Assembly (NCBI GenBank): GCA_022767345.1
Contig: JALEOD010000045.1
Span: forward strand, 1-64,000
Length of the DNA: 64,000 nucleotides
Source of the DNA: Emergencia sp.
GTDB lineage: Bacteria; Bacillota; Clostridia; Peptostreptococcales; Anaerovoracaceae
Reading direction: 5' to 3'
A program made the translations under genes and the position numbers. This document shows, one piece after another, positions 8,454-16,551 of this stretch. Under the pieces are notes generated by a model that worked only from the letters and a program-made list of their open reading frames with translations, made no database searches and had not been told where the DNA came from. The first letter of the stretch is position 1. Every line of letters begins with the position of its first letter.

Positions 8454-8840
8454 TTATGTCCTCGTCGCCGGTACGACTTCCAGGGACACACCCCTTCCAA
8501 GGCGCGCCGCAAGTTTTTCAAGAAAACTGCCTTCTCGCTGTCCCTCCGGCGCCTCACCTACAACCACTCGATCGGCGTAGTTCTTTTCTGCAAGCTTTGC
8601 TAAAGTACCAATCGCGTCCTGTGACCGTTCAACAGTCAGCTGCGCGCCTGCATCCTTCGCTTTCTCATAGAGAAATTCCAGCGCCTCACCTTCCTGTCTG
8701 TTATTCAGAAAGTTCTCGTTTTCCGGCGCAATATGAATCACGAAAATCTGCTCATCTCCTGCATGCTGCAGCGACTTTCCATAGTCGATGAGTCGCTGGC
8801 AGGTTTTCTGTTTGGTGACACAAACCATAATATTTCCCAT
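8454..8840 (-). CDS. Orphan universal stress protein / KdpD-type USP domain
   Basis: This 128-residue cytoplasmic protein has the alpha/beta UspA fold. It starts with MGNIMVCVTKQKTCQRLIDYG, which matches the USP domain found inside KdpD sensor kinases, and has the VIHIAPENENF strand and a C-terminal ADRVVVGEAPEGQREGSFLEKLA ATP-loop-like region. Such free-standing domains bind nucleotide or partner proteins in stress responses; no kinase is nearby. The ATG at 8840 has GGAGG 5 bases upstream; the longer TTG start would place the ribosome site inside the gene. It is transcribed away from dinB, and no terminator is evident downstream except the repeat island. Confidence 0.8.
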   Translation of the reverse strand: MGNIMVCVTKQKTCQRLIDYGKSLQHAGDEQIFVIHIAPENENFLNNRQEGEALEFLYEKAKDAGAQLTVERSQDAIGTLAKLAEKNYADRVVVGEAPEGQREGSFLEKLAARLGRGVSLEVVPATRT

Positions 8841-8869
8841 AAAGTCCTCCAATAAAATCTGTTATCTAC

Positions 8870-8875
8870 ATTATA
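8870..8875 (-). promoter_or_regulatory. -10 element of the UspA-domain gene promoter
   Basis: TATAAT on the minus strand, about 30 bases before the start codon. The -35 match is weak. Confidence 0.45.
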
Positions 8876-8900
8876 ACATATCTCCCTTGGATAATTGTGA

Positions 8901-8928
8901 TTGTTATTTGAAAGAAGTATGGTAAAAT
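8901..8928 (+). promoter_or_regulatory. dinB promoter, giving a nearly leaderless transcript
   Basis: TTGTTA (8901-8906) and TAAAAT (8923-8928) are separated by 16 bases. Transcription would begin at about 8934-8936, on or next to the dinB ATG at 8935, and no ribosome site lies between the -10 box and the ATG. Confidence 0.5.
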
Positions 8929-8934
8929 AAAAAT

Positions 8935-10137
8935 ATGGACAGAGTGATTTTACATTGTGATATGAATAATTTTTATGCGTCGGTAGAGCTTCTGTCAAGA
9001 CCCGACCTGAAAGACGTGCCCGTTGCTGTCTGCGGCGATCCCGAAGGCAGGCACGGTATTATCCTTGCCAAAAATCAGCTGGCAAAGGTAGCGGGTGTCG
9101 TCACTGCAGAAACCGTCTGGCAGGCAAAGAAAAAGTGTCCGTCGCTGCAGTTTGTGCGGCCGCATCACGATAAATACAAGGAATACAGCGACCGCATCAA
9201 TAAAATTTATCTGGAGTATACTGATATGGTGGAGCCTTTCAGCATCGATGAATCCTGGCTGGATGTCACCGCCAGCCAGAGATTATTCGGCAACGGCAGA
9301 CAGATTGCCGATACCATTCGCCAGCGCATCAAATCGGAGCTGGGTCTGACCCTGTCAGTGGGCGTTTCCTACAACAAAGTCTTTGCAAAAATGGGCAGTG
9401 AATACAGGAAACCCGATGCTACTACAGAGGTGACCCGGCAAAATTACCCCACCCTTCTCTTTGGAAAACCGGTCGGCGAACTGTTCTTTGTCGGTTTTGC
9501 CACAGCAGAAAAGCTAAAGACCATTCACATCCGCACCATCGGTGATCTGGCTGCGGCAGATCCCAGGGCATTGGAACGCCTTCTGGGGAAGCAGGGACCG
9601 CTGCTGCACAGCTATGCCAACGGTCTTGACGACAGCCCGGTCTGCCTTTACAACCAACGGGAAAAAATCAAATCCGTGGGTAACGGCATCACCTTTGCGC
9701 GCAATCTGACAGGCATCGAAGACATCACCACAGCGCTGACCAGCCTTTCCGACACGGTGGCAAGCCGACTGCGTAAATATCAGATGAAATGTTTCGGCGT
9801 CAAAGTTGATATCAAAAATCCTGCCTTTAAAACGATTTCCCGTCAAAAGCAGCTGCCTCAGCCGACCAATCTTGCCGCGGATTTAAAAAAAGCCGCCCTG
9901 GAGCTTCTTGGCTCCTCCTGGCGACTTTCCGATCCCATTCGGCTTCTGACCCTGACTGCCATCAATCTCACTGACGAAACAGCAGAGGAACAGCTTTCTC
10001 TTTTCGATGCGCCGGCAGAAACCCGTCAAAAAGGTGAATCCATTGAGCGCACTATGGACGATATCCGAAAAAAATTCGGAGACAGTTCCATCACGTTCGG
10101 TCAAATTCTGGATAACGACATCGGCATCGACTTATGA
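8935..10137 (+). CDS. dinB: DNA polymerase IV (Y-family)
   Basis: The 400-residue translesion polymerase copies damaged DNA without proofreading. The palm carries CDMNNFYASVE (D9 metal ligand) and SIDESWLD with catalytic D105 and E106. A helix-hairpin-helix region (LKTIHIRTIGDLAAAD, about residues 190-206) and a little-finger domain follow. Length is normal. The C-terminal part lacks an obvious QLSLF clamp-binding peptide at its very end, but QLSLFDAP is present near residue 355, which may serve as the beta-clamp motif. The ATG is only 7 bases after a -10 box and has no Shine-Dalgarno sequence, so the mRNA may be leaderless. The 3' end overlaps the convergent gene by 6 bases. Confidence 0.94.
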   Translation: MDRVILHCDMNNFYASVELLSRPDLKDVPVAVCGDPEGRHGIILAKNQLAKVAGVVTAETVWQAKKKCPSLQFVRPHHDKYKEYSDRINKIYLEYTDMVEPFSIDESWLDVTASQRLFGNGRQIADTIRQRIKSELGLTLSVGVSYNKVFAKMGSEYRKPDATTEVTRQNYPTLLFGKPVGELFFVGFATAEKLKTIHIRTIGDLAAADPRALERLLGKQGPLLHSYANGLDDSPVCLYNQREKIKSVGNGITFARNLTGIEDITTALTSLSDTVASRLRKYQMKCFGVKVDIKNPAFKTISRQKQLPQPTNLAADLKKAALELLGSSWRLSDPIRLLTLTAINLTDETAEEQLSLFDAPAETRQKGESIERTMDDIRKKFGDSSITFGQILDNDIGIDL

Positions 10138-10479
10138 TTCTATAAACTGTACGCTTTCAATGGCGTCGATACGCAGGAGGTACTCCTCCTGCTTTTTATT
10201 GTTCAGCCTGATTTTAACCCAATCCTCATCGGCGTCCAAAATGACGCAGTCCTTTTTCTCCACCGCGTACCCATAGTCCGCCGCCTCATCAGAAAGCTCC
10301 AGCTTGATGTGCTTTCCGATATTCTTCGATAAGATCTCCTTCAGTGATTCTTTTTCTGAATCGACAAAGCCTTCCTCCTTCAAAATTCCTTCCAGTTTTC
10401 TGACCCGCTTTGAAAGGGCAGAAACATTAAACCAGGCAAGGAGCCCAAAGATAAAGCCGAAAACACCAAAATATTCCAT
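10132..10479 (-). CDS. Small protein with N-terminal membrane span and a C-terminal domain shared with its neighbour
   Basis: This 115-residue protein has one N-terminal hydrophobic span (MEYFGVFGFIFGLLAWF) and a short heptad-like segment (ALSKRVRKLEGILK). A C-terminal domain (about residues 55-115) is beta-rich: HIKLELSDEAADYGY, then CVILDADEDWVKI and RIDAIESVQF. The same domain, with the same order of motifs, ends the adjacent XRE regulator, so the two are paralogous in that part. The ATG at 10479 overlaps the upstream stop (TGATG) with GGGAGG 7 bases before, so they are coupled. The fold is probably a small SH3/LSm-like barrel, by inference. Function is unknown. It overlaps the 3' end of dinB. 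Confidence 0.72.
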   Translation of the reverse strand: MEYFGVFGFIFGLLAWFNVSALSKRVRKLEGILKEEGFVDSEKESLKEILSKNIGKHIKLELSDEAADYGYAVEKKDCVILDADEDWVKIRLNNKKQEEYLLRIDAIESVQFIES

Positions 10480-10940
10480 CACTTGTCCTCCCTTTCAAAT
10501 TTAATCGAAGAGATGGAAGCAATCTGAATCAGCTTCGTCTCTGTTTTCTTTCCATTCTGATATTCAATATATGCCCAGCTTCCGTCAAAGTCTAAAATCC
10601 TGCACGTCTTATTATTAATATCAAAATCTATGTCTTCGTCTGTAAACGTAATTTTTACAGGTTTCCCTGCCGCTTCCTGAAGAAGTCTGGTCACCAAGGG
10701 TTTCCGCGCAGCTTTTCTGCTGCCATGCCCGGCATCTGTCTCCATATGATTATGTAAAAGGTAGTCGCAGCTTACACCCAGAATTTCAGAAAGCATCACA
10801 ATTTTTTCCATTTCCGGATATGCCGTCTGCAGCTCCCATCTGGATACCGTCTGCCTCGTCACATTCATCAGTTCCGCCAGCTGCTCCTGGGTCAAATTCT
10901 TTTCTTTTCGCGCCTGCGCAATCTTACTTCCAATTTCCAT
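10479..10940 (-). CDS. XRE-family regulator with beta-rich C-terminal domain
   Basis: The 153-residue protein starts with a clear helix-turn-helix of the XRE/Cro type (residues 5-62: IAQARKEKNLTQEQLAELM, then VTRQTVSRWELQTAYPEMEK). A linker rich in Ala, Arg and Lys leads to a C-terminal domain (about 93-153) with KITFTDEDIDFDINN, CRILDFDGSWAYIEYQN and IQIASISSIKF. The next gene ends in the same domain, there joined to a membrane span instead of a DNA-binding head. The likely reading is a regulator and a membrane partner that share an oligomerisation or sensing domain. The overlap TGATG shows one operon. Confidence 0.8.
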   Translation of the reverse strand: MEIGSKIAQARKEKNLTQEQLAELMNVTRQTVSRWELQTAYPEMEKIVMLSEILGVSCDYLLHNHMETDAGHGSRKAARKPLVTRLLQEAAGKPVKITFTDEDIDFDINNKTCRILDFDGSWAYIEYQNGKKTETKLIQIASISSIKFEREDK

Positions 10941-11055
10941 CGCACGCCTCCTTGTTTTTATGGATTTATCTTACCGCAAATCCGGAAGCTGCGCAAGTGG
11001 CGTACCGGTTTCAAAATGTAACATTTGGGTTGCGCTTTACTTTTCGCTCAACTAA

Positions 11056-11081
11056 AAATGCCAGTCCTTAGCTGGCATTTT
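11056..11081. terminator. Intrinsic terminator, active on both strands
   Basis: AAATGCCAG and CTGGCATTT pair around TCCTTAG, with A and T runs on the flanks. It ends the flavodoxin-like gene on the minus strand. Confidence 0.85.
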
Positions 11082-11083
11082 GT

Positions 11084-11686
11084 TTATTTCTCCTGTAATA
11101 TTCCACTCACCAGCGGCATAATTGCCGCCCGGTCGGTATAATCCGCGCCTTCTTCCATGGCGGTCAGAAGAGTCCGTTCGGATTCAGTAATCTGAGAAGC
11201 CGGCTTTCCTCCAATCATCTTCTTCACCATGCCCATCATCATCTTATCGCCGCCGCTTACTTTCGCAGGATCGTAAGCGCCGCCGAGGAAAAAGCACGGC
11301 AGCTGACTGAAGTTCTCCTCTTCATCGGATAGTTTTCGCTTTGCTCCCGCCTGCCGCAAAATCATTTTAAAAGAGGATTCCTGCTTAAAGAAATTCAGTT
11401 CCCGCAGTTCGGCTCTGGCATTTTCGTCCTCTACATTGAGCCCGACAGCATATACGGCAATCTTCTTTTGACAGAGCTTCGGATACCATTTCCGCAGACG
11501 GTCCATGCCCAGAATCCGCCCTGCGTGTACCGCTCCGCCGAAGACAATCACATCATAATCCGCCAGCAGTTTCTCGCTGCATTGTTCCGCGGCAAATAAT
11601 ATACCGCCGGTCTCCTCGCAGATCCACTGCGCATACTGCTTCGTTGTTCCATATTTTCCTGCATAAACGACTGCGACTTTTCCCAT
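11084..11686 (-). CDS. Flavodoxin-domain protein (HemG/flavodoxin_5 type)
   Basis: The 200-residue protein opens with the FMN phosphate loop VVYAGKYGTTKQYAQWI (residues 4-20) and continues with YDVIVFGGAVHAGRI, the usual second FMN loop of menaquinone-dependent protoporphyrinogen oxidase-like flavodoxins. The C-terminal 80 residues (DEEENFSQLPCFFLGGAYDP onward) form the longer tail common in clostridial members. The role is likely electron transfer or a stress-related redox step; no heme genes are near, so a true HemG function is unlikely. The ATG has GGAG 7 bases upstream. It is transcribed alone between pfkA and the XRE gene, with a terminator directly after it. Confidence 0.85.
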   Translation of the reverse strand: MGKVAVVYAGKYGTTKQYAQWICEETGGILFAAEQCSEKLLADYDVIVFGGAVHAGRILGMDRLRKWYPKLCQKKIAVYAVGLNVEDENARAELRELNFFKQESSFKMILRQAGAKRKLSDEEENFSQLPCFFLGGAYDPAKVSGGDKMMMGMVKKMIGGKPASQITESERTLLTAMEEGADYTDRAAIMPLVSGILQEK

Positions 11687-11726
11687 GTTAAAACTCCGTT
11701 CCTATTTGCGCTCTTATTTCTATATC

Positions 11727-12689
11727 TTATTTGCTCAATATCCCGATCAGGTCGTACATTTCTCTGTCGATTTCCCGCTCCTGGGCCAGCGCCTGCTGCA
11801 AATCGTAAGCAACGATTTCACCGTTTACCGTACCGATTGCCTTGCTGTCAGAATCCTCCTGCAGAAGTTCCACCGCCTTTGCACCGGTCAGAGTCGCCAG
11901 CATTCGGTCGCGCAAAGTAGGCGTCCCGCCCCGCTGCAGGTAAGACAGGACTACCGGTCTTGTCTCTCTGCCGGTTTTCTCCTCGATGGTCCTTGTCAGC
12001 GCCGCAGTAGAAATCTCCACGCCCTCGGCCTTAATGATGATGCTGTGCTGCTTTCCACGGTTTGCCCCGATGAGAATTTTCCGGCACAGCTCGTTTACAT
12101 CGGTTTCAATCTCAGGAATTAAAACCGCCTCCGCGCCGCCGGCAAGTCCTGCATAAAGGGCGATATCTCCGCAGTGTCTTCCCATCACTTCAATGACCGT
12201 AGTCCGCTCATGGGACGATGAAGTATCACGCACTTTGGAAATCGCATCCAGCACGGTGCTTACCGCCGTATCAAAACCAATAGTAAAATCTGTATACCCC
12301 AAGTCGTTGTCGATGGTGCCCGGCAGTCCCATGACCTTAATTCCGCGCCTGTCGAGGTCGCAGCCGCCCCGCAGCGAACCGTCGCCGCCGATGACGACCA
12401 GGCCTTCTATTCCAAAAGTTTCCAGTACGCTCACTCCATGAGCCTGTCCTTCCTCTGTGCGGAATCGCTCACTTCTGGCAGTCTTTAAAATCGTACCTCC
12501 ACGGTGAAGAATGTCACCTACAGAATTTCTATCAAGTTGACATATTTCGCCATCTAAAAGGCCCTCATAGCCGCGTTTGATTCCATACACTTCCATCCCA
12601 GCCTCTATGCCGCAGCGCACCACTGCGCGGATAGCAGCGTTCATGCCCGGAGAATCTCCGCCGCTGGTTAAAACACCGATTCGCTTCAT
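11727..12689 (-). CDS. pfkA: ATP-dependent 6-phosphofructokinase
   Basis: PfkA phosphorylates fructose 6-phosphate with ATP and commits sugar to glycolysis. The 320-residue product has the nucleotide loop GVLTSGGDSPGMNA, the GGDGSLRGG block (residues 101-109) and GLPGTIDND with the catalytic Asp (D127). The glycines in GGDGSxxG and PGTIDND are those of ATP-using enzymes rather than PPi-using ones, which carry Asp and Lys there. EVMGRHCGDIAL and LQRGGTPTLRDR are substrate and effector segments. Its ATG overlaps the dnaE stop by 4 bases. The dnaE-pfkA arrangement is common in Clostridia, which supports the assignment. Confidence 0.96.
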   Translation of the reverse strand: MKRIGVLTSGGDSPGMNAAIRAVVRCGIEAGMEVYGIKRGYEGLLDGEICQLDRNSVGDILHRGGTILKTARSERFRTEEGQAHGVSVLETFGIEGLVVIGGDGSLRGGCDLDRRGIKVMGLPGTIDNDLGYTDFTIGFDTAVSTVLDAISKVRDTSSSHERTTVIEVMGRHCGDIALYAGLAGGAEAVLIPEIETDVNELCRKILIGANRGKQHSIIIKAEGVEISTAALTRTIEEKTGRETRPVVLSYLQRGGTPTLRDRMLATLTGAKAVELLQEDSDSKAIGTVNGEIVAYDLQQALAQEREIDREMYDLIGILSK

Positions 12690-15600
12690 GCTCTCACTCT
12701 CCCTTTTATGTTCGGTCTGCCGACAATCTCAGCTACCGTATCAAACAGTGCGATGGACGGATATACGCCGCCCCTTTCGCCGGTTTTTACAATCTTTCCG
12801 TTTTGCAGATAAATCAGTACCGGCGTATTTCCCGGATACTGGCGGAAAATCTCCTGCAGAGCCTGCAGCACTTCCTGCTCGTCCGCCTCCTGCGGAATTC
12901 TCACCTTTACAGTCTCCCCGCCAGCCGCGCCGTTCTGTCTGCTGCCTCCGGGTGCACCCCCCTGCATTCTGCCTCCTGAAGGTCTGCCGCCTGACAGGCT
13001 ACGACCCGCTGAAGCTGCCGCCTGTTCATTCTGCAGATGCTGTTCCACTTCACGAATGCCTACCACAGAGTCCGCCAGCACCTTCGGCATCTCATCCTCT
13101 TTAAAATTCAGCTTTCCTTTCACAACGACCACATTGTCCTCTAAAATCGCGCCGCTGCAGCGTTCATAGACGTTTGGAAATACTACAACCTCCACCTCCC
13201 CGTAAAGGTCTTCCAGATTGACAAAGGCCATCATCTTGTTGTTCTTTGTAATCTGATTCTTCTTTCCCGCAATCATGCCTGCAAGGGTGACAGTCATGCC
13301 GTCCTGTATCCTGCCGTCATGGTGCCCTTCTTCGGAAACTGCTGCCAAGTCCTCACTGGTAGTGTCGGCGTATTTCTCGATTTTTTCCGCATATTCGTTG
13401 AGCGGATGGTCGGTAATATATACGCCCAGCATTTCCTTTTCCATGGCCAGTAAAACATCTTTGCTGAAATTGTTCACCTCCGGAAGTGTCCCCGATGTAT
13501 CGCCGCTGTTCATCTCCTCACTGCTGATCTGAAACAGTGACATCTGTCCGGCGATATTCTTCTTTGCGCTGTTTTGCGCTGATTCCACAAGCCCTTCGTA
13601 AACAGCCAGATGAGCCGCGCGGTTTACGTCCAGACAGTCAAGGGCGCCTGCCTTAATCAGACTTTCTACAGCCTTCTTGTTGACCTCACTGATTTCTATG
13701 TTATTGATGAACTGGAAAATATCCTTCGGCTTTCCCTTTTCTTCTCTCGCCTTGATGATAGCGTCAATGGCGCCTTCGCCCACGTTTTTCACGCCCAAAA
13801 GCCCGAAGCGGATTTTTCCGTCCACTACAGAAAACTTCTTTTGGCTGTCATGAATGGACGGCGGCAGCACTTCGATGCCCATCTCCTTGCAGTTTCGGAT
13901 ATATTTTGCGATGGATTTGGCGTCTCCCATGACGCTGGTCATCAGCGCCGCCATAAATTCCACCGGATAGTATTTCTTCAAATAGCCAGTCTCGTAAGCG
14001 ACTACCGCATATACCGCCGCATGGGATTTATTGAATGCGTACTGGGCAAAGGTTTCCATATCGGCAAAGATGGACTCCGCTGCCGCTTCGCTGATTCCAT
14101 TTCGGATGCAGCCCGGAATTTCCACATTGCCTGCTTCGTCCAGCTTTCCATGGATGAAATATTCCTTCTCCTGCAGCATGACATCTTTTTTCTTTTTACT
14201 CATAGCGCGGCGTACGATGTCAGAACGTCCAAAGCTGTAGCCGGCAAGGTCCCGCACGATCTGCATAACCTGCTCCTGATAAACGAGGCATCCGTAGGAT
14301 ACGTCCAGAATCGGCGCCAGTTCCGGCGTCACATATTTGATTTTTTCCGGATTCTTCTTATACTCAATGTATTTCGGAATGGAATCCATAGGACCCGGTC
14401 TGTACAGGGCAATTCCCGCTACGACATCTTCAAAGCAGGAAGGCTTCAGGTTTTTCATAAACTGGGTCATGCCGCCGCTTTCCAGCTGAAAAACACCCAG
14501 CGTATTGCCGCTGGCAATCATATCGTAAACGGCTTTATCATCGTAGCCCATCCTGGCAAAGTCGATGGTCAGCCCGTAGTTTTTCTCAATGAGTTCTAAG
14601 GCGTCGCGAATGACCGTCAGGTTTCGAAGTCCCAGAAAGTCCATCTTGAGAAGTCCCAGTTCCTCAATGGTCGTCATATTGAACTGGGTAGCGATACCTT
14701 TATCTGACATGTAAAGCGGCACGTATTCATCCAGAGGCAGTTTTGAAATTACCACACCCGCCGCATGGGTTGAGGCATGGCGCGGCATGCCCTCAATGGC
14801 ACGGGACATGTCGATAACCTTGGCAACTCTTGCGTCGCTTTCGTACATGTTTTTCAGCTCCGGATTCATGTCAAGGGCTTTATCGATGGTCATTTTCAGG
14901 TCAAAAGGAATGGCTTTCGCGATTCTGTCTGCCTCGGCATAGCTGAGATTCAGCGCCCTGCCCACATCTCTGACCGCAGCCTTTGCTTTCATGGTACCAA
15001 AAGTGATAATCTGAGAGACATTCGCCTCTCCATATTTTCTCTTTACATATTCTATGACTTCGCCCCGCCGTTCGATGCAGAAGTCGATATCGATATCCGG
15101 CATGCTGACACGCTCCGGATTCAGGAAACGCTCGAAAATCAAGCTGTAACGAATGGGGTCGAGGTCGGTAATTCTAAGGGTATACGCCACCAGACTTCCC
15201 GCGGCGGAGCCTCTGCCCGGTCCCACCATAATGCCGTTTGTCTTAGCAAAATTGATAAAATCCCAAACGATGAGGAAATACTCTACATAGCCCATATTTT
15301 CAATGACGGAAAGCTCATAATCAAGACGGTTTGCAATCTCCGGCGTCACATCGTCGTAACGTTCCGCAAGTCCTTTCTGACAAAGCTCCCGCAGATACTG
15401 CTGGTTGGTCTTGCCCTCAGGCGGAATAAACTCCGGCAGATGATAGTCCCCAAAGACGAATTCCACATCGCATTCCATGGCGATTTTATGGGTATTTTCA
15501 ATGGCTTCCGGGGCGTAAGCGAAGATTTTCCGCATCTCATCTTCGCTCTTTAAGTAAAACTGGTCGTTGGGGAAGCGCATGCGCTTTTCATCGTCAATGG

Positions 15601-16282
15601 TAGTGGCCGTCTGAATGGCAAGAAGCACATCGTGGGCTTCGGCATCCTCCTGTTTTACGTAGTGAACGTCGTTGGTGGCAACCAGCGGAATATCCAGTTC
15701 CCTGGATAGTTTCACAAGCTGCGGATTAATCATGGCTTCTTCATCCAGACCCTGATCCTGCAGCTCCAGATAGAAATTTCCGTGGCCGAAAATCTCGTCC
15801 ATTGCCAGTGCCTCTGCCTTGGCGCCCTCGTAGTCCCGGTTTAAAAGGCAGCTCTGCACCTTACCGGCCAGGCAGGCGGACAGCGCGATGATGCCGCCGC
15901 TGTGGGCGCGCAGCACATCTTTATCGATTCTCGGTTTATAGTAGTAGCCTTCTGTGAAGCCTTTGGATACAATCTTGATCAGGTTCTTATAGCCGTCGTT
16001 GGTCTTTGCCAGCAGAACCAGATGTCCCTGGTATTTATCTTTATCGGCGTCTTTGTCATACATGGTGCGAGCCGCTGTATAGACCTCGCAGCCGATGACC
16101 GGTTTGATGCCCTGTTTTTTACATTCTTTGTAAAAGTCAATGACGCCGAACATGACGCCATGGTCGGTAATTGCAAGGGAATCCATGCCCAGTTCCTTTG
16201 CCCGCGCGACCACATCGGCAATGCGTGCCGCGCCGTCCAGCAGGCTGTATTCTGTATGAACATGTAAATGTGTAAATGCCAT
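12686..16282 (-). CDS. dnaE: DNA polymerase III subunit alpha (DnaE type)
   Basis: This 1,198-residue C-family replicative polymerase starts with a PHP domain (FTHLHVHTEYSLLDGAARI). The palm has PGRGSAAGSLVAY and the catalytic aspartates in MPDIDIDFC, near residue 394. Fingers and beta-binding segments follow (YRPGPMDSIPKYI, AYAFNKSHAAVYA-like region). A tandem HhH and an OB-fold domain lie at about residues 970-1080 (VTLAGMIAGKKNQITKNNKMMAF). A Gly-, Ser- and Arg-rich linker near residues 1110-1140 joins a short C-terminal domain. The PHP motif is of the DnaE1/DnaE3 class, not PolC. The ATG has GAGG 8 bases upstream. Confidence 0.96.
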   Translation of the reverse strand: MAFTHLHVHTEYSLLDGAARIADVVARAKELGMDSLAITDHGVMFGVIDFYKECKKQGIKPVIGCEVYTAARTMYDKDADKDKYQGHLVLLAKTNDGYKNLIKIVSKGFTEGYYYKPRIDKDVLRAHSGGIIALSACLAGKVQSCLLNRDYEGAKAEALAMDEIFGHGNFYLELQDQGLDEEAMINPQLVKLSRELDIPLVATNDVHYVKQEDAEAHDVLLAIQTATTIDDEKRMRFPNDQFYLKSEDEMRKIFAYAPEAIENTHKIAMECDVEFVFGDYHLPEFIPPEGKTNQQYLRELCQKGLAERYDDVTPEIANRLDYELSVIENMGYVEYFLIVWDFINFAKTNGIMVGPGRGSAAGSLVAYTLRITDLDPIRYSLIFERFLNPERVSMPDIDIDFCIERRGEVIEYVKRKYGEANVSQIITFGTMKAKAAVRDVGRALNLSYAEADRIAKAIPFDLKMTIDKALDMNPELKNMYESDARVAKVIDMSRAIEGMPRHASTHAAGVVISKLPLDEYVPLYMSDKGIATQFNMTTIEELGLLKMDFLGLRNLTVIRDALELIEKNYGLTIDFARMGYDDKAVYDMIASGNTLGVFQLESGGMTQFMKNLKPSCFEDVVAGIALYRPGPMDSIPKYIEYKKNPEKIKYVTPELAPILDVSYGCLVYQEQVMQIVRDLAGYSFGRSDIVRRAMSKKKKDVMLQEKEYFIHGKLDEAGNVEIPGCIRNGISEAAAESIFADMETFAQYAFNKSHAAVYAVVAYETGYLKKYYPVEFMAALMTSVMGDAKSIAKYIRNCKEMGIEVLPPSIHDSQKKFSVVDGKIRFGLLGVKNVGEGAIDAIIKAREEKGKPKDIFQFINNIEISEVNKKAVESLIKAGALDCLDVNRAAHLAVYEGLVESAQNSAKKNIAGQMSLFQISSEEMNSGDTSGTLPEVNNFSKDVLLAMEKEMLGVYITDHPLNEYAEKIEKYADTTSEDLAAVSEEGHHDGRIQDGMTVTLAGMIAGKKNQITKNNKMMAFVNLEDLYGEVEVVVFPNVYERCSGAILEDNVVVVKGKLNFKEDEMPKVLADSVVGIREVEQHLQNEQAAASAGRSLSGGRPSGGRMQGGAPGGSRQNGAAGGETVKVRIPQEADEQEVLQALQEIFRQYPGNTPVLIYLQNGKIVKTGERGGVYPSIALFDTVAEIVGRPNIKGRVRA

Positions 16283-16345
16283 GTGTGTTACCTCTTTGCT
16301 ATGTATGCTGACTCACTTTCTTTTAGGAGTCTGTCAAAATCTATC

Positions 16346-16465
16346 TTATTTTTTTAGAATAAGATCGTTAAAAATTCCATACCAATATACCTGATTTCTT
16401 GTAAATTCTGTTGCTTGCCTACTTATCGCCTCACCTCTTGTTCTTCGCATATATAAATCAAGCAT
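16346..16465 (-). pseudogene. Short reading frame, possible gene remnant
   Basis: A 39-residue frame (MLDLYMRRTRGEAISRQ at the start, ending IFNDLILKK) lies between dnaE and the MocR gene. The frame stays open upstream of the ATG for about another dozen codons. Its composition looks protein-like, and it has no ribosome site of usual strength. It may be the C-terminal scrap of a lost gene or a very small gene; I do not recognise it. Confidence 0.25.
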
Positions 16466-16551
16466 ATTCTTAAATTCTCTTTCATGCAAATATTGCAGTT
16501 ATCAACTTCAACTTGTGCAAAAATTACACAAACTGAGTTACTATCGGTATC

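Noticed and set aside
13610..14599. 329-codon plus-strand frame opposite dnaE
   Set aside because: It is antisense to conserved DnaE domains and is not protein-like.
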